Part shown: positions 1 through 8,371 of the stretch, piece by piece
How positions within the stretch are numbered: position 1 is the stretch's first letter
How the letters are laid out: each line of letters begins with the position of its first letter
Origin: Planctomycetaceae bacterium
GTDB lineage: Bacteria; Planctomycetota; Planctomycetia; Pirellulales; Thermoguttaceae
DNA: 15,951 nt
Assembly: GCA_031283515.1 (NCBI GenBank)
Contig: JAITBS010000402.1
Span: 1 to 15,951, forward strand
Direction: 5' to 3'
Program-made: the position numbers and the translations under genes
Notes under the pieces: model-generated
What the model was told of the DNA's origin: nothing
Database searches by the model: none
What the model saw: only the letters and a program-made list of their open reading frames with translations

Positions 1-1093
1 AATTTGTGCAGGAATGAATTAAAATGCCGTCTTCTTGGGTGAATACGATAAATTCTACCGGAAGATTTCCTTTTGTTCTTGCGTTTAAGTGAAACGCAAT
101 TTTTTGACCGATACTATTCCAGACATTCTGTTGTATTCCGTATTGCCGGATAACTGTCATTGCGGCTTCCACCGTAACACTATTCATTATCGTACAAATT
201 GCATCCGCCGGAATTCCACACAACGCCGAATGCGCTGCAATAATCTCCATCCGGCAATCCGCAACATTAGAATGTGTGTTCATAATTCCGCCCGCCAGTT
301 TCACTAACTTTCCGGCATGACCAACCAATATCACCTTCTCCATACCAATAAAAAGTGCATAATCCAAAATCTCGCCAATATAATTGGAACATTTAATAGC
401 CTCCTCAATATTAAGTCCCAATACTGTACGAATAAATTCGCGTCCGTAATTGCCCGGTGTTATCAGAAGTGTTTTTCTGCCAAGACATGCAACCATGTCG
501 ATTTCTGTTTTTAATGTGTCAATAATTGCCTTCTCGCTCATTGGTTCCACAATACCGGTTGTGCCTAAAATGGAAATACCCGAAACAATACCTAAACGTT
601 CATTCATCGTCTTTTTGGCAATATCTTTTCCTTTCGGTACGGAAATGAGAACACGAAGTCCGCCTTGATAACCGGTTTGACGGCAAATGTTTAACACTGC
701 CCGCTCAATCATTTGACGCGGAACAGGATTGATGGCGGCATCACCAACCGGAATCTTCAACCCGGGTTTTGTAACACGACCAACCCCTTCACCGCCGTCA
801 ATAATAATTCCATTTTCTATTTTTGAAACAGTTGCGGTAATTTCTATTCCGCCGGTAACATCAGGATCATCTCCGGCATCTTTAATCACAGAACAAATTA
901 CTAAATTTTCGCAGCATTTTATCTCCGACAAAGAAACCGTTAAAATTATCCCCTGATTTGTCGTAACATTTACAGCGTTACAAGATTCGTTTGATAAAAG
1001 CATTCGCACCGCAGCCTGTGCAGCTGCTGCAGCACAAGTTCCTGTGGTGATTCCTGTTCGGAGTTTCCGGTTGTTTTTGATAACAAAATTCAC
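1..1093 (-). CDS. cbiD: CbiD, cobalt-precorrin-5B C1-methyltransferase (3' end outside window)
   Basis: CbiD methylates C1 of cobalt-precorrin-5B with S-adenosylmethionine in the anaerobic route to the corrin ring. The frame is open from a GTG at 1091-1093 to the window edge, giving 364 codons, close to the usual full family length, so only a few residues are missing. The N-terminus carries the family signature GITTGTCAAAAA (about residues 14-25). Further conserved stretches are DGGEGVGRVTKPGLKIPVG, NPVPRQMI, GTTGIVEPMSE, TPGNYGREF and LVGHAGKLVKLAGGIMNTHS. I chose the GTG because it follows GAGAGA and begins 7 nt after the cobT stop. The next upstream GTG runs into a stop, and the first in-frame ATG lies inside the conserved region. 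It is the last visible gene of the minus-strand cobalamin operon and the only one here for ring synthesis rather than late steps. Confidence 0.93.
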   Translation of the reverse strand, partial: MNFVIKNNRKLRTGITTGTCAAAAAQAAVRMLLSNESCNAVNVTTNQGIILTVSLSEIKCCENLVICSVIKDAGDDPDVTGGIEITATVSKIENGIIIDGGEGVGRVTKPGLKIPVGDAAINPVPRQMIERAVLNICRQTGYQGGLRVLISVPKGKDIAKKTMNERLGIVSGISILGTTGIVEPMSEKAIIDTLKTEIDMVACLGRKTLLITPGNYGREFIRTVLGLNIEEAIKCSNYIGEILDYALFIGMEKVILVGHAGKLVKLAGGIMNTHSNVADCRMEIIAAHSALCGIPADAICTIMNSVTVEAAMTVIRQYGIQQNVWNSIGQKIAFHLNARTKGNLPVEFIVFTQEDGILIHSCTN

Positions 1094-1100
1094 GTCTCTC

Positions 1101-2171
1101 TCACGGTTTTCTAATATCAATCAATTTACTGTTATCCATTGCAACTTCGCCGAAAGTTGCCATTTGATTAAGAATCATTTGCGCCGCATCAATAAGGAGA
1201 AAAGTAAACGGACAACCCGTTCCTTCACCCAACCGCATTTCCAAATCAAAATAAGGTTTCATACCAAGTTTTTGAATCGCCGCCTTGTATCCGGGTTCAC
1301 GCGAACTATGAGAAGGAATCATAAAATCACGTGTCTTTTCACATAATTGAAACGAAATCAATGCCGCCGCCGATGAAATAACACCGTCAATAACCACCGG
1401 AAGACGATAATATGCCGCTCCCAAATAAACACCAACAAGACCCGCAATATCAAATCCGCCCACCTTTTCCAAAACACTAATAGGATCATTTTTGTTCGGT
1501 TTATGTAAATCAAAAGCTTTCCGTATAATTTCTTTTTTATGTACAAAAGCATCGTCCGTCAATCCAGCTCCCTTGCCCGCCGCATCCTCAACGGTACAAT
1601 CCGTCAACGTCATGAGAATAAGGCTGGAAGTTGTTGTGTTACCAAGTCCCATTTCTCCTGTTCCAATAACAGAAAAACCTGCTTGATGGAGTTTTTGTAC
1701 TTCTTCAAAACCAATTGCAATCGCCCGAAGTGCTTCTTCTCGAGTCATTGCCGGTTCCTTCGCAAGATTATTCGTACCTTTACGGATTTTTTTATTGATC
1801 ATATTTTCCGATACAACATCACTGTTGATTCCAATATCGACCACTACCAGTTCCGAATTGGAAAGTTTCGATAAAACACCAATTCCAGTAATCTTTTTTT
1901 GAAAGTTTAACGCCTGCATTAACGTAATAACTTGCGGTGCGGCACTGACACCTTCTTCGTACACGCCGTTATCCGCACACATAATCACAACAGCTTTTTT
2001 ATCGAAACAACGAGTTATATCGCCCGTAATTCCTGCCAGTTGAACAGAAAGTTCTTCAAGCCGCCCCAAACTACCCAACGGTTTAATTAAAGAATCCTGC
2101 TTGTTACGGGCAAAATTCTGTACATCCCGATCCAGCGGATGTATTTTCGTAATAATTTCTTCAATGTTCAT
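1101..2171 (-). CDS. cobT: CobT, nicotinate-nucleotide:dimethylbenzimidazole phosphoribosyltransferase
   Basis: CobT moves phosphoribose from nicotinate mononucleotide to a lower-ligand base such as dimethylbenzimidazole. This makes the alpha-ribazole phosphate that CobS joins to adenosylcobinamide-GDP. The 356-aa protein has normal family length. Visible motifs are KPLGSLGRLEELSVQLAGI (residues 30-48), ADNGVYEEGVSAAPQ (66-80), TGEMGLGNTTTSS (171-183) and RLGEGTG (313-319). Glu316 in the last motif matches the catalytic Glu317 of the Salmonella enzyme by pattern. The ATG start is not preceded by a Shine-Dalgarno site, but a TATAAT box lies only 13 nt upstream, so the mRNA may be almost leaderless. 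It follows the GHKL-nuclease gene after 193 nt and is 7 nt from cbiD, with which it is surely co-transcribed. Confidence 0.96.
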   Translation of the reverse strand: MNIEEIITKIHPLDRDVQNFARNKQDSLIKPLGSLGRLEELSVQLAGITGDITRCFDKKAVVIMCADNGVYEEGVSAAPQVITLMQALNFQKKITGIGVLSKLSNSELVVVDIGINSDVVSENMINKKIRKGTNNLAKEPAMTREEALRAIAIGFEEVQKLHQAGFSVIGTGEMGLGNTTTSSLILMTLTDCTVEDAAGKGAGLTDDAFVHKKEIIRKAFDLHKPNKNDPISVLEKVGGFDIAGLVGVYLGAAYYRLPVVIDGVISSAAALISFQLCEKTRDFMIPSHSSREPGYKAAIQKLGMKPYFDLEMRLGEGTGCPFTFLLIDAAQMILNQMATFGEVAMDNSKLIDIRKP

Positions 2172-2184
2172 TTGTGTATTTATT

Positions 2185-2214
2185 ATTATAGTTTTAAATG
2201 ATTAAATTGTGTAA
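2185..2214 (-). promoter_or_regulatory. Possible sigma-70 promoter for cobT-cbiD
   Basis: On the minus strand TTACAC (2214-2209) is followed after 18 nt by a perfect TATAAT (2190-2185). Transcription would start near 2178, leaving only about 7 nt before the cobT ATG. The surrounding DNA is AT-rich, so a chance match is possible. An internal promoter would make sense because the preceding gene interrupts the operon. Confidence 0.35.
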
Positions 2215-2364
2215 CTATTTACATAAATAATTACAAGGTTGTCGTACATAACGATCATATCGGTGTATTTTGCGATTATATTTATCAGCGGAAAACATTT
2301 ATTTTCGATACATTATGAATCCTGTGTATTAGCGGTTCTACACTACTGAATAGTTACAATAATC

Positions 2365-4410
2365 TTACTTCAAGTTCATTTTTTCAAAGAATATTCTGTT
2401 TCTTTTATTTGCTCTTTTATAAATATCTGTATATCGTATTACTTCTGAATATTGATTGGCAATAATGCTGTCGTTTTCGTAACTCTTAACGTCGGCGGAA
2501 TTTCTTACGAATCCGTCTATACCGTAAATTTTACGATAACCGTTTCCCGGTTTGTCATATTTGTTGAAATTATCGGTTATGAGATAGGTAAAAAAACTCT
2601 CAATAGAAGATTCCAGTTTCGCAAAATTTGCAAGCAGCAAAACGTATCTATCCATTTGAAAAACATTCTCGTTTAATCCAACTTTAGGGTCTTTTAATTC
2701 AATGATAATACATTTTTTTTCTTCAGGAAAAAAGAGTAAATCAATTTTATTCTGTAAACGTTTTTTATTGAATTCGGCTAACATGTCTCTTTCTTCTTTT
2801 GTTAAATCACGAATAATTTTGTTTCCGTTTATTTTAATATCTTCGATAGCAACATCGCTCATCCCTTCAAAATAGAGCAACTGATCATCAATCAGCCAAA
2901 GATTTGATTCTGTACTGTTATTTGAATTTTTCGGCAAAAGTATATTATGGAAGAATGCTTCATTTTGAATCTTATTTTTCTTGCACGATTCAAGACCTTC
3001 ATTGAATATATTCAAAATATATTTTCGATACATTATGTAACTTGATAAGTTAACGATATTCTCAATATTAACTTGTTGAATCTGATTTTTTATTTCATTT
3101 TCTAGTTCTTTGAAATCAACATCTGTTTTTACATTTTTAATTTTTTGTATTGTTTGATCAATTTTTTGAATGGTTTCGGTTTGTATTTTCTTATGCAAGT
3201 TTCTTATTTTTGACAAAATTTTTTGCGGGGAGTCATTAAATTTTATTGTATTGAGAAGTTTTTCTTTGTTTTCTTTGTCTGTCAGAATATAGGAATATGC
3301 TTTATTATTTGCGGTTTTATTATTATCCTCATTGTTTAACAAGTCAATGATGCGATTCTCTTTCTTTTTGTTTAATATTTCGAGTTCGTATTTTAGGAAT
3401 AGATTTATTTTTGTTTTTATTGTTTCTTGTATTTTTTCTTCGGTGATACTATCAAGGTTTGTTTTATTTTTGGGAAGAGTCAGTTTGGTTCGTGATTCAT
3501 TTAGGAATCTGCTAAAAAAACGAGATTTAAGATAGGCGTTGTAATAATAACTAACGCCGGATTTATCTTCTAAAACTCCCGGCGGCAAATCAATATTGTT
3601 AATTTCGCCTGCCGATCTTTCATCCACAACATAGAACGCCTTATTTTCGTTTGTATTTTTTGTTTTGATGTGCCATAATTCAAAATCTACCATGTTATCT
3701 ATGTCTTGTAATTTTGTTTTATCTTCGATGACGAATTTTTCTTTAACAAGTGTATCTTTATTCAATTGATCTGTATTTATAATTTGTTCGGTTTCACTAC
3801 CACAGTTATCAATCAATTTGATTTCAAATTGTTTATTATTACTTTTTAAATAATACAAAAAAATGTAGAAGTGTTTTAGGATTTCGTTTCGGTAGAAGTC
3901 AATATTTTTTTGAGTGTGTTCTTGAAATTCCGGTTTGATGTTTTTGAAAGTAATGGTTGTTTTATTTTCGTTATTTGTTTCAACCTGGCTTTTATTATCT
4001 TCGATTGTTTCGGTATTGAAAGAAAATGTTCTTTTAAATGTTTTTGATTCTTCTTTAAATATACTTTCAATTTTTACGTCGTTAAATATTTTGAGAAAAG
4101 CGACTCTTCCCAAACCTTTACCGCCGGTATGGTTTGTTTTGTATATTTGTCGCGTAAAATTTCTAAAATTATCGTCCGTAAATCCGGTGCCGTTATCTTC
4201 TATTTTAAGAGACTGGATATAATTATTTTCATCTTTGATAATTTCGTTAGCGGCGTATTGCCGTGTGATTTTTACGGTTATCTGAATATTTGAATTTTCG
4301 ATAGAGCAATAAAGAGCGTTGGAGATCGCCTCAAGAAGACAGAATAAAAAACCCTCTTCTGCACGTAAATCATAATTTTTTATTACATCTTTTAAATCGA
4401 CTTCATACAT
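2365..4410 (-). CDS. GHKL ATPase with C-terminal PD-(D/E)XK nuclease-like domain; candidate defence protein
   Basis: The N-terminus is a GHKL (gyrase/Hsp90/histidine kinase/MutL) ATP-binding domain. Numbering from the upstream TTG at 4419, the N box is LLEAISNALYCS with Glu30 and Asn34, the G1 box is IEDNGTGF with Asp75, and the glycine-rich lid is GGKGLGR (99-105). The middle, residues about 325-480, is rich in Lys, Glu and Asn and probably largely helical. The C-terminus has EAFFHNILLP (487-496), NLWLIDDQLLYFEGMSD (506-522) and then Asp560 followed by IIIELK (571-576). That last pair is the D-x13-ExK pattern of restriction-like nucleases. Prokaryotic MORC/MutL-like GHKL ATPases with restriction-type nuclease domains are known from work by Iyer, Abhiman and Aravind, so a DNA-targeting defence role is likely but inferred. 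It has no link to B12. It is much AT-richer than its neighbours (a sample line, 3121-3180, has 13 G/C of 60). ATG 4410 is preferred over TTG 4419; neither has a clear ribosome site. Confidence 0.8.
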   Translation of the reverse strand: MYEVDLKDVIKNYDLRAEEGFLFCLLEAISNALYCSIENSNIQITVKITRQYAANEIIKDENNYIQSLKIEDNGTGFTDDNFRNFTRQIYKTNHTGGKGLGRVAFLKIFNDVKIESIFKEESKTFKRTFSFNTETIEDNKSQVETNNENKTTITFKNIKPEFQEHTQKNIDFYRNEILKHFYIFLYYLKSNNKQFEIKLIDNCGSETEQIINTDQLNKDTLVKEKFVIEDKTKLQDIDNMVDFELWHIKTKNTNENKAFYVVDERSAGEINNIDLPPGVLEDKSGVSYYYNAYLKSRFFSRFLNESRTKLTLPKNKTNLDSITEEKIQETIKTKINLFLKYELEILNKKKENRIIDLLNNEDNNKTANNKAYSYILTDKENKEKLLNTIKFNDSPQKILSKIRNLHKKIQTETIQKIDQTIQKIKNVKTDVDFKELENEIKNQIQQVNIENIVNLSSYIMYRKYILNIFNEGLESCKKNKIQNEAFFHNILLPKNSNNSTESNLWLIDDQLLYFEGMSDVAIEDIKINGNKIIRDLTKEERDMLAEFNKKRLQNKIDLLFFPEEKKCIIIELKDPKVGLNENVFQMDRYVLLLANFAKLESSIESFFTYLITDNFNKYDKPGNGYRKIYGIDGFVRNSADVKSYENDSIIANQYSEVIRYTDIYKRANKRNRIFFEKMNLK

Positions 4411-4427
4411 AATTAGCAAGGGAAATT

Positions 4428-4446
4428 CTAAAAACTTAATTTTTAG
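4428..4446. repeat. Small inverted repeat just upstream of the GHKL-nuclease gene
   Basis: CTAAAAA-CTTAA-TTTTTAG is a perfect 7-bp inverted repeat about 18 nt before the ATG at 4410. It could be an operator or part of a weak terminator following cobD. In DNA this AT-rich it may also be chance. Confidence 0.3.
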
Positions 4447-4527
4447 GGAATAATAGGGATGTCGGAAATTGTTAAAAATAAAGGTTGTAGTCTTTAATAT
4501 AATGTAAAATTTATAACTAAATAAAAT

Positions 4528-5601
4528 TCAGTTCAATCTGCCATCTGAAACAATTTTTCTTACTGTTTCAACAAGCCGGATATTATGTTGGTGTTGCGAC
4601 AACGCTATACGATAAAATCCAGATTTTAAACCATCTGTATTTTTGTACGACCGTATTCTTATCCGGTGTTTATCAAGTTCTTCCTTCAAATCAAAATCGT
4701 AAGGACTTTTAAGAAACAAATAATTCGCCTGACTGTTAAAAACTTTGTATCTTAAATTTTCAAGTTCCCGTTTAACAAATTGTTTTTCTTGTTTCACAAA
4801 AAGAACCGTTTTTTTCAGATAAGTTTCCGCATTTTTAAGAGCCGCTATTCCCGCCGCATGAGCAAGATTCGACACCGCCCAATCAGAACCGTGAAAATAC
4901 AGTTTGTCCATCAATGTTTTATTGTTGCAAATAGCATATCCCAGACGAATTCCGGGTAATGCAAAAATTTTTGTAAACGCCTTGAGAATAATTAAGTTGT
5001 CAAATTCAGACAATAACGGTTTAACCGTAACATCGTTTGCCTGTTCAGTAAAATCAATAAAACATTCGTCCACCACAACTGTTGCCGAATTTTGACAACA
5101 CCGTAACAAATTCTCAATTATTTTCCGTTTCGTTAAAATTCCTGTCGGATTATTGGGATTGCAAAGGAATATCAAATCAATATGTTTTTTTTCCGCTGTT
5201 GTTATAATATTTTCATCACATTCAAAATTTTGGCTTTCCATCAGTTGATGATAGTGAATTTTCGTACCGTATGATTTTAGTGATCGTTCATAATCGGAAA
5301 ATGTCGGTATTGCTATCAATGCCTTTCGCGGTTTCAAACAAAGCGGCAACCGAAAAATAATATCGGAAGAACCATTCCCGCAAAAAATCCATTCCGGTTT
5401 GACCCGTTCAAAATCAGCAATACATTCACGAAGCACCGCCGAATTATTATCTGGATAACGGTAACAAAAAGTAATTTCGTTTTTGATAGCATCTTCAACT
5501 CCTTCAGGAAATCCTAATGGATTGATGTTTGCGGATAAATCGAGGAAGTTTATTCCGCCGGGTTCAAAATGGACATTGCCGCCGTGACAATATTCATACA
5601 T
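4528..5601 (-). CDS. cobD: CobD, L-threonine-O-3-phosphate decarboxylase
   Basis: This PLP enzyme of the aspartate aminotransferase fold decarboxylates threonine phosphate to (R)-1-amino-2-propanol phosphate, the arm that CbiB attaches to the corrin. The frame opens at a TTG at 5625, but I use ATG 5601. It is preceded by GGCGGAG at 8 nt, it overlaps the cbiB stop by 8 nt (ATGTATGA), and the protein then begins MYEYCHGGN, as Salmonella-type CobD begins with an HGGN motif. That gives 357 aa. Motifs include LDLSANINPLGFP, FCGNGSSDIIF, FLCNPNNPTG, VVDECFIDF and LKAFTKIFALPGIRLGY. The lysine of AFTK is the expected Schiff-base residue. The HGGN start, DLSANINP motif and operon position favour CobD over histidinol-phosphate aminotransferase, its close relative. 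Confidence 0.93.
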   Translation of the reverse strand: MYEYCHGGNVHFEPGGINFLDLSANINPLGFPEGVEDAIKNEITFCYRYPDNNSAVLRECIADFERVKPEWIFCGNGSSDIIFRLPLCLKPRKALIAIPTFSDYERSLKSYGTKIHYHQLMESQNFECDENIITTAEKKHIDLIFLCNPNNPTGILTKRKIIENLLRCCQNSATVVVDECFIDFTEQANDVTVKPLLSEFDNLIILKAFTKIFALPGIRLGYAICNNKTLMDKLYFHGSDWAVSNLAHAAGIAALKNAETYLKKTVLFVKQEKQFVKRELENLRYKVFNSQANYLFLKSPYDFDLKEELDKHRIRIRSYKNTDGLKSGFYRIALSQHQHNIRLVETVRKIVSDGRLN

Positions 5602-6565
5602 AAATGTATCTCCGCCCCAATTCAATTAAAATTATAAGGACAACAGCTAATATCGTTGCTAAATACATTAAACGATTGACAATAATAATATGCGACGGCG
5701 AAGGCGGAACCTTATCGTCTCCAATCGCCGGCTTGGAAACGATTTTTCCGTTATAATAATTATCGCCGCCCAAACTCAATCCCAACGCTCCGGCACAAAC
5801 CGCTTCCGTCTGCGCAGAATTCGGACTTTTATGTTGATACCGATCTCTCCAATAAATCCGAAAAGCCTGTTTCAAATTATTTCTTGTAATAAAAACAACC
5901 GCAATCAAAAGGAACGCCGATATTCTTGCCGGAATAAAATTAACAATGTCATCCAAACGGGCGGCAAACTTTCCCAAATATTCGTACATTTCATTTCTGT
6001 AACCAATCATGGAATCCAATGTGTTGACAGCTTTATAAGCCATACCAAGCGGAACTCCGCCGATGTACACAAAAAAAAGCGGAGCAATCACTCCATCCGA
6101 AAAGTTTTCTGCAACAGTTTCAACAGTTGCTTTGATAATTGCGGGATATTCCAGATGCTGCGTATCTCGTCCCACAATACGCGACAGATTTTTTCTCGCA
6201 TTCATCAAATCATCGGACTGAATGGCTCGGTAAACTCTCATACTTTCAACCTGAAGTGCTTTGGACGCAATAATAAAATAACATAAAATTACCTCTCCGG
6301 CATAAGCGCACCAGGGTTGAATTTTATCAAGAAATTCAATGAAATATTTTGTTCCCCAATACGCGGTCAATACAATTGTTACAGTTAAAAGGACTCCCCA
6401 CACAAAACTGACAACCGGTAATTTGATGCGGAAATATTGATGAAGTTTAATACCCCATGAAATTCCGTAACCAATTATTCTGACCGGATGCAACGGATTT
6501 TGCGGATCTCCGGCAAGACTGTCCAGGATAACAGCCAATACAATAATTTGTACGATATTATCCAT
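5594..6565 (-). CDS. cbiB: CbiB, adenosylcobinamide-phosphate synthase
   Basis: CbiB is an inner-membrane protein that joins aminopropanol phosphate, supplied by CobD, to adenosylcobyric acid. The 323-aa protein has normal length and several hydrophobic segments (about residues 5-20, 45-70, 85-105, 205-225 and 295-318). Recognisable motifs are DSLAGDPQNPLHPVRIIG near the N-terminus, VGRDTQHLEYPAIIKATVET and AENFSDGVIAPLFF in the middle, KAVNTLDSMIGYRNE, and AQTEAVCAGALGLSLGG towards the C-terminus. All are typical of the CbiB/CobD_Cbib family. The ATG has a weak GGA site 5-8 nt upstream. It overlaps cobD by 8 nt, so the two enzymes acting on successive steps are probably translationally coupled. 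Confidence 0.95.
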   Translation of the reverse strand: MDNIVQIIVLAVILDSLAGDPQNPLHPVRIIGYGISWGIKLHQYFRIKLPVVSFVWGVLLTVTIVLTAYWGTKYFIEFLDKIQPWCAYAGEVILCYFIIASKALQVESMRVYRAIQSDDLMNARKNLSRIVGRDTQHLEYPAIIKATVETVAENFSDGVIAPLFFVYIGGVPLGMAYKAVNTLDSMIGYRNEMYEYLGKFAARLDDIVNFIPARISAFLLIAVVFITRNNLKQAFRIYWRDRYQHKSPNSAQTEAVCAGALGLSLGGDNYYNGKIVSKPAIGDDKVPPSPSHIIIVNRLMYLATILAVVLIILIELGRRYIYV

Positions 6566-6609
6566 TGTTCCAATCCTGTACCGGAGAAGTTAGTTTAGTG
6601 TTGCAAAAT

Positions 6610-7176
6610 TCAAAGCGGCTCGAAGGACATAACCGTTCCGGAAATTTTAATAGTGTAACCGTGTCCATTCTGCGGCAGCCATTCATCGTAACTTTTTTTC
6701 TGTTCTTTAAATAACATGTTCATCAGAGAAGCAATCACACCGCCGTGACACACAATAAACACACTTTCCGCCTTCATCGCCCGAACAAGTTCAAATCCGT
6801 AACTAATTCTTTCCCGAAATTTTTTCCTTGATTCTCCGTTGGGACAAGAAACATCGTCATCACCTGAAATCCAACGGATATAATCGGGATTTTCCTTTAA
6901 ATCATTATAAGGTTTCATTTCAAAATCGCCGAAATTATATTCGTTCAATTCTTCAACAACCGCATCCGGCGTTTTATCGTACAAAATTTTTAACGTTTCA
7001 ATAGTTCTTCGGAGTCCGCTTGTAACATACCGTTCTGTTATTGGAAACGATATTTCCGTTTTTAACTGCCGAAGTTGTTCGATGCCGCCGTCACTTAACG
7101 GCTGGTCAGAGGAACCGCAATAAAAACCTTTCTCGTTGGCAATTGTTCTTCCATGCCGAAGCAGATGAATAATCAT
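6610..7176 (-). CDS. cobC: CobC-type histidine phosphatase, probable alpha-ribazole phosphatase
   Basis: This is a branch-1 histidine phosphatase with the RHG motif in LLRHGRTIAN near the N-terminus, the second catalytic-type His in VFIVCHGGVIASL, and LRRTIETL and YNFGDFE as further family motifs. CobC removes the 5'-phosphate from alpha-ribazole phosphate or from adenosylcobalamin phosphate, finishing the nucleotide loop. The frame is open back to a TTG at 7200, but ATG 7176 forms a 4-bp ATGA overlap with the preceding gene and places the RHG motif at residue 7, the usual distance, so I use it (188 aa). On sequence alone the family is broad and includes phosphoglycerate mutases. The cobalamin operon makes the CobC assignment secure. 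Confidence 0.9.
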   Translation of the reverse strand: MIIHLLRHGRTIANEKGFYCGSSDQPLSDGGIEQLRQLKTEISFPITERYVTSGLRRTIETLKILYDKTPDAVVEELNEYNFGDFEMKPYNDLKENPDYIRWISGDDDVSCPNGESRKKFRERISYGFELVRAMKAESVFIVCHGGVIASLMNMLFKEQKKSYDEWLPQNGHGYTIKISGTVMSFEPL

Positions 7177-7550
7177 TTGATTCTCGTTCCCAAACCGCAA
7201 AATATTCGAACAACTTCATCAGCATGTCGTGCCAGAATCGTCAGCACACGCCCAACAGACTCCCGCCATAAACGTATTTCCGAATCAATCGGAACCACTC
7301 CGCATGAAATGTCGTTGCAAATAATAATTTTTGGTTTCAAAAATTCCCTATTTTCGTTTATAAATTGGCAAGGTTCCATATTGTTTCTTAATTGAGCCAA
7401 AATCAGGCAATGCAATGAATTGATAATATCTTTGGAAAAATCAATTCGGATTTCTATTTCGTTACATTGATAAACGGAAGCATTGGTGTTGTAATGTTCC
7501 AAAGCATAATCCAGTTTACCCTGATAAGCACCGCCGTAAATTAGTATCAT
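7173..7550 (-). CDS. Short CobU-like protein (cobinamide kinase/guanylyltransferase family)
   Basis: A 125-aa protein with a P-loop-like start, YGGAYQGK (residues 5-12), and a C-terminal half that reads like that of CobU: CNDISCGVVPIDSEIRLWRE, then VGRVLTILARHADEVVRIFCGL. It is much shorter than CobU (about 180 aa) and lacks the H-xxx-R-xxx-W region holding the guanylylated histidine. The upstream cobU has that His region but no clear GIVP...RxxRD...GR segment, so the two may share the work; this is inference. Short CobU paralogues next to cobS and cobC are, as I recall, common in clostridial B12 operons. The start follows cobS by 58 nt and the stop overlaps cobC by 4 nt. A nucleotide-binding role is likely, but the exact reaction is unknown. 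Confidence 0.8.
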   Translation of the reverse strand: MILIYGGAYQGKLDYALEHYNTNASVYQCNEIEIRIDFSKDIINSLHCLILAQLRNNMEPCQFINENREFLKPKIIICNDISCGVVPIDSEIRLWRESVGRVLTILARHADEVVRIFCGLGTRIK

Positions 7551-7608
7551 TTTATACCTTGTGTATCAATTTATGAAACTCAATTATAAAAACGTAACCT
7601 ATAAAATT

Positions 7609-8349
7609 TCATATAACCGCAACAAATAAAAGTCCGATCATTTCACTAACAGAAACCATACAACCGCATAAATCACCCGATAAACCTTGAAATTCTCGAT
7701 TCAGGTAAAACATTACTATCAATGCCGAAACAATAACTGTTACGAGAGCAAACAATACCGTACTGCCGCCGGTTATCAAAGCGATTATTAAAGTAACAAC
7801 TAAAACAACCGCCGTAAAAAAAGTATGAACCGGTTTGGTGTTTGTTTTGAACATAACCAGAAAACCTGTTTCCGCCATCGGTTTCATATTCAAAAGTGCC
7901 ATTCCGGTTAGGCAACGGGAAATGATTGGGATAAAAATAAAGGCAACAGTTGTTTTTTTTTCGGTAACAATCGTTTGTATAATGCAAAATTGTATCAATA
8001 AAAGGCAAATAACCGCAACAACCGCAAATGCTCCGACATGCGGATCTTTGAGGATACGTTTTTTTTCTTCAAGGTTTCGCCGTGAAAAAAGGGCGTCGGC
8101 TGTATCAATAAAACCGTCAAGGTGCAAAAAACCGCTCAAAAAAAAAGGAACCAATAAAATCGTTACCGATTGCAACGGCAACGGTAATACAGTTGCGAAT
8201 AATGTTGTAACATACCACAGGAAACCGATAAACCCTCCAACAATCGGAAAAAACGGAATCACCCAAGAAAGGGAGCGTTCCTCCCAATGTTGTTTCGGAA
8301 CGGGCAAAACGGAAAACATACCAATGGACATTAATAATGCTTTTATCAA
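7609..8349 (-). CDS. cobS: CobS, adenosylcobinamide-GDP ribazoletransferase (cobalamin synthase)
   Basis: CobS is a polytopic membrane enzyme that joins adenosylcobinamide-GDP to alpha-ribazole or its phosphate, the penultimate or last step of B12 assembly. The 246-aa protein has normal length. Key motifs are LPVPKQHWEERSLSW near the N-terminus, LSGFLHLDGFIDTADALFSR (residues 71-90) with the conserved acidic cluster Asp78/Asp82/Asp85, and RILKDPHVGAFA (98-109). About six to seven hydrophobic segments follow. The start is a TTG at 8349 (GAG about 8 nt upstream), chosen because clostridial CobS proteins align over the residues before Met7. ATG 8331 is the alternative. It lies 22 nt after cobU. 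Confidence 0.95.
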   Translation of the reverse strand: MIKALLMSIGMFSVLPVPKQHWEERSLSWVIPFFPIVGGFIGFLWYVTTLFATVLPLPLQSVTILLVPFFLSGFLHLDGFIDTADALFSRRNLEEKKRILKDPHVGAFAVVAVICLLLIQFCIIQTIVTEKKTTVAFIFIPIISRCLTGMALLNMKPMAETGFLVMFKTNTKPVHTFFTAVVLVVTLIIALITGGSTVLFALVTVIVSALIVMFYLNREFQGLSGDLCGCMVSVSEMIGLLFVAVI

Positions 8350-8371
8350 ATTTGTTTCTCAATTTAGTTTT

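Noticed and set aside
89..956. Several short plus-strand frames at the left edge
   Set aside because: All are antisense to cbiD, which is open over the full stretch with clear family motifs.
2365..4410. Sensor histidine kinase
   Set aside because: The GHKL fold is present, but there is no phospho-accepting H box, no membrane or sensor domain and no response regulator nearby. The C-terminal ELK pattern fits a nuclease better.
5690..6286. 198-aa plus-strand open frame
   Set aside because: It is antisense to cbiB, whose product is unmistakable. The composition (many Arg, Asn, Ser, Ile) is typical of a shadow frame.
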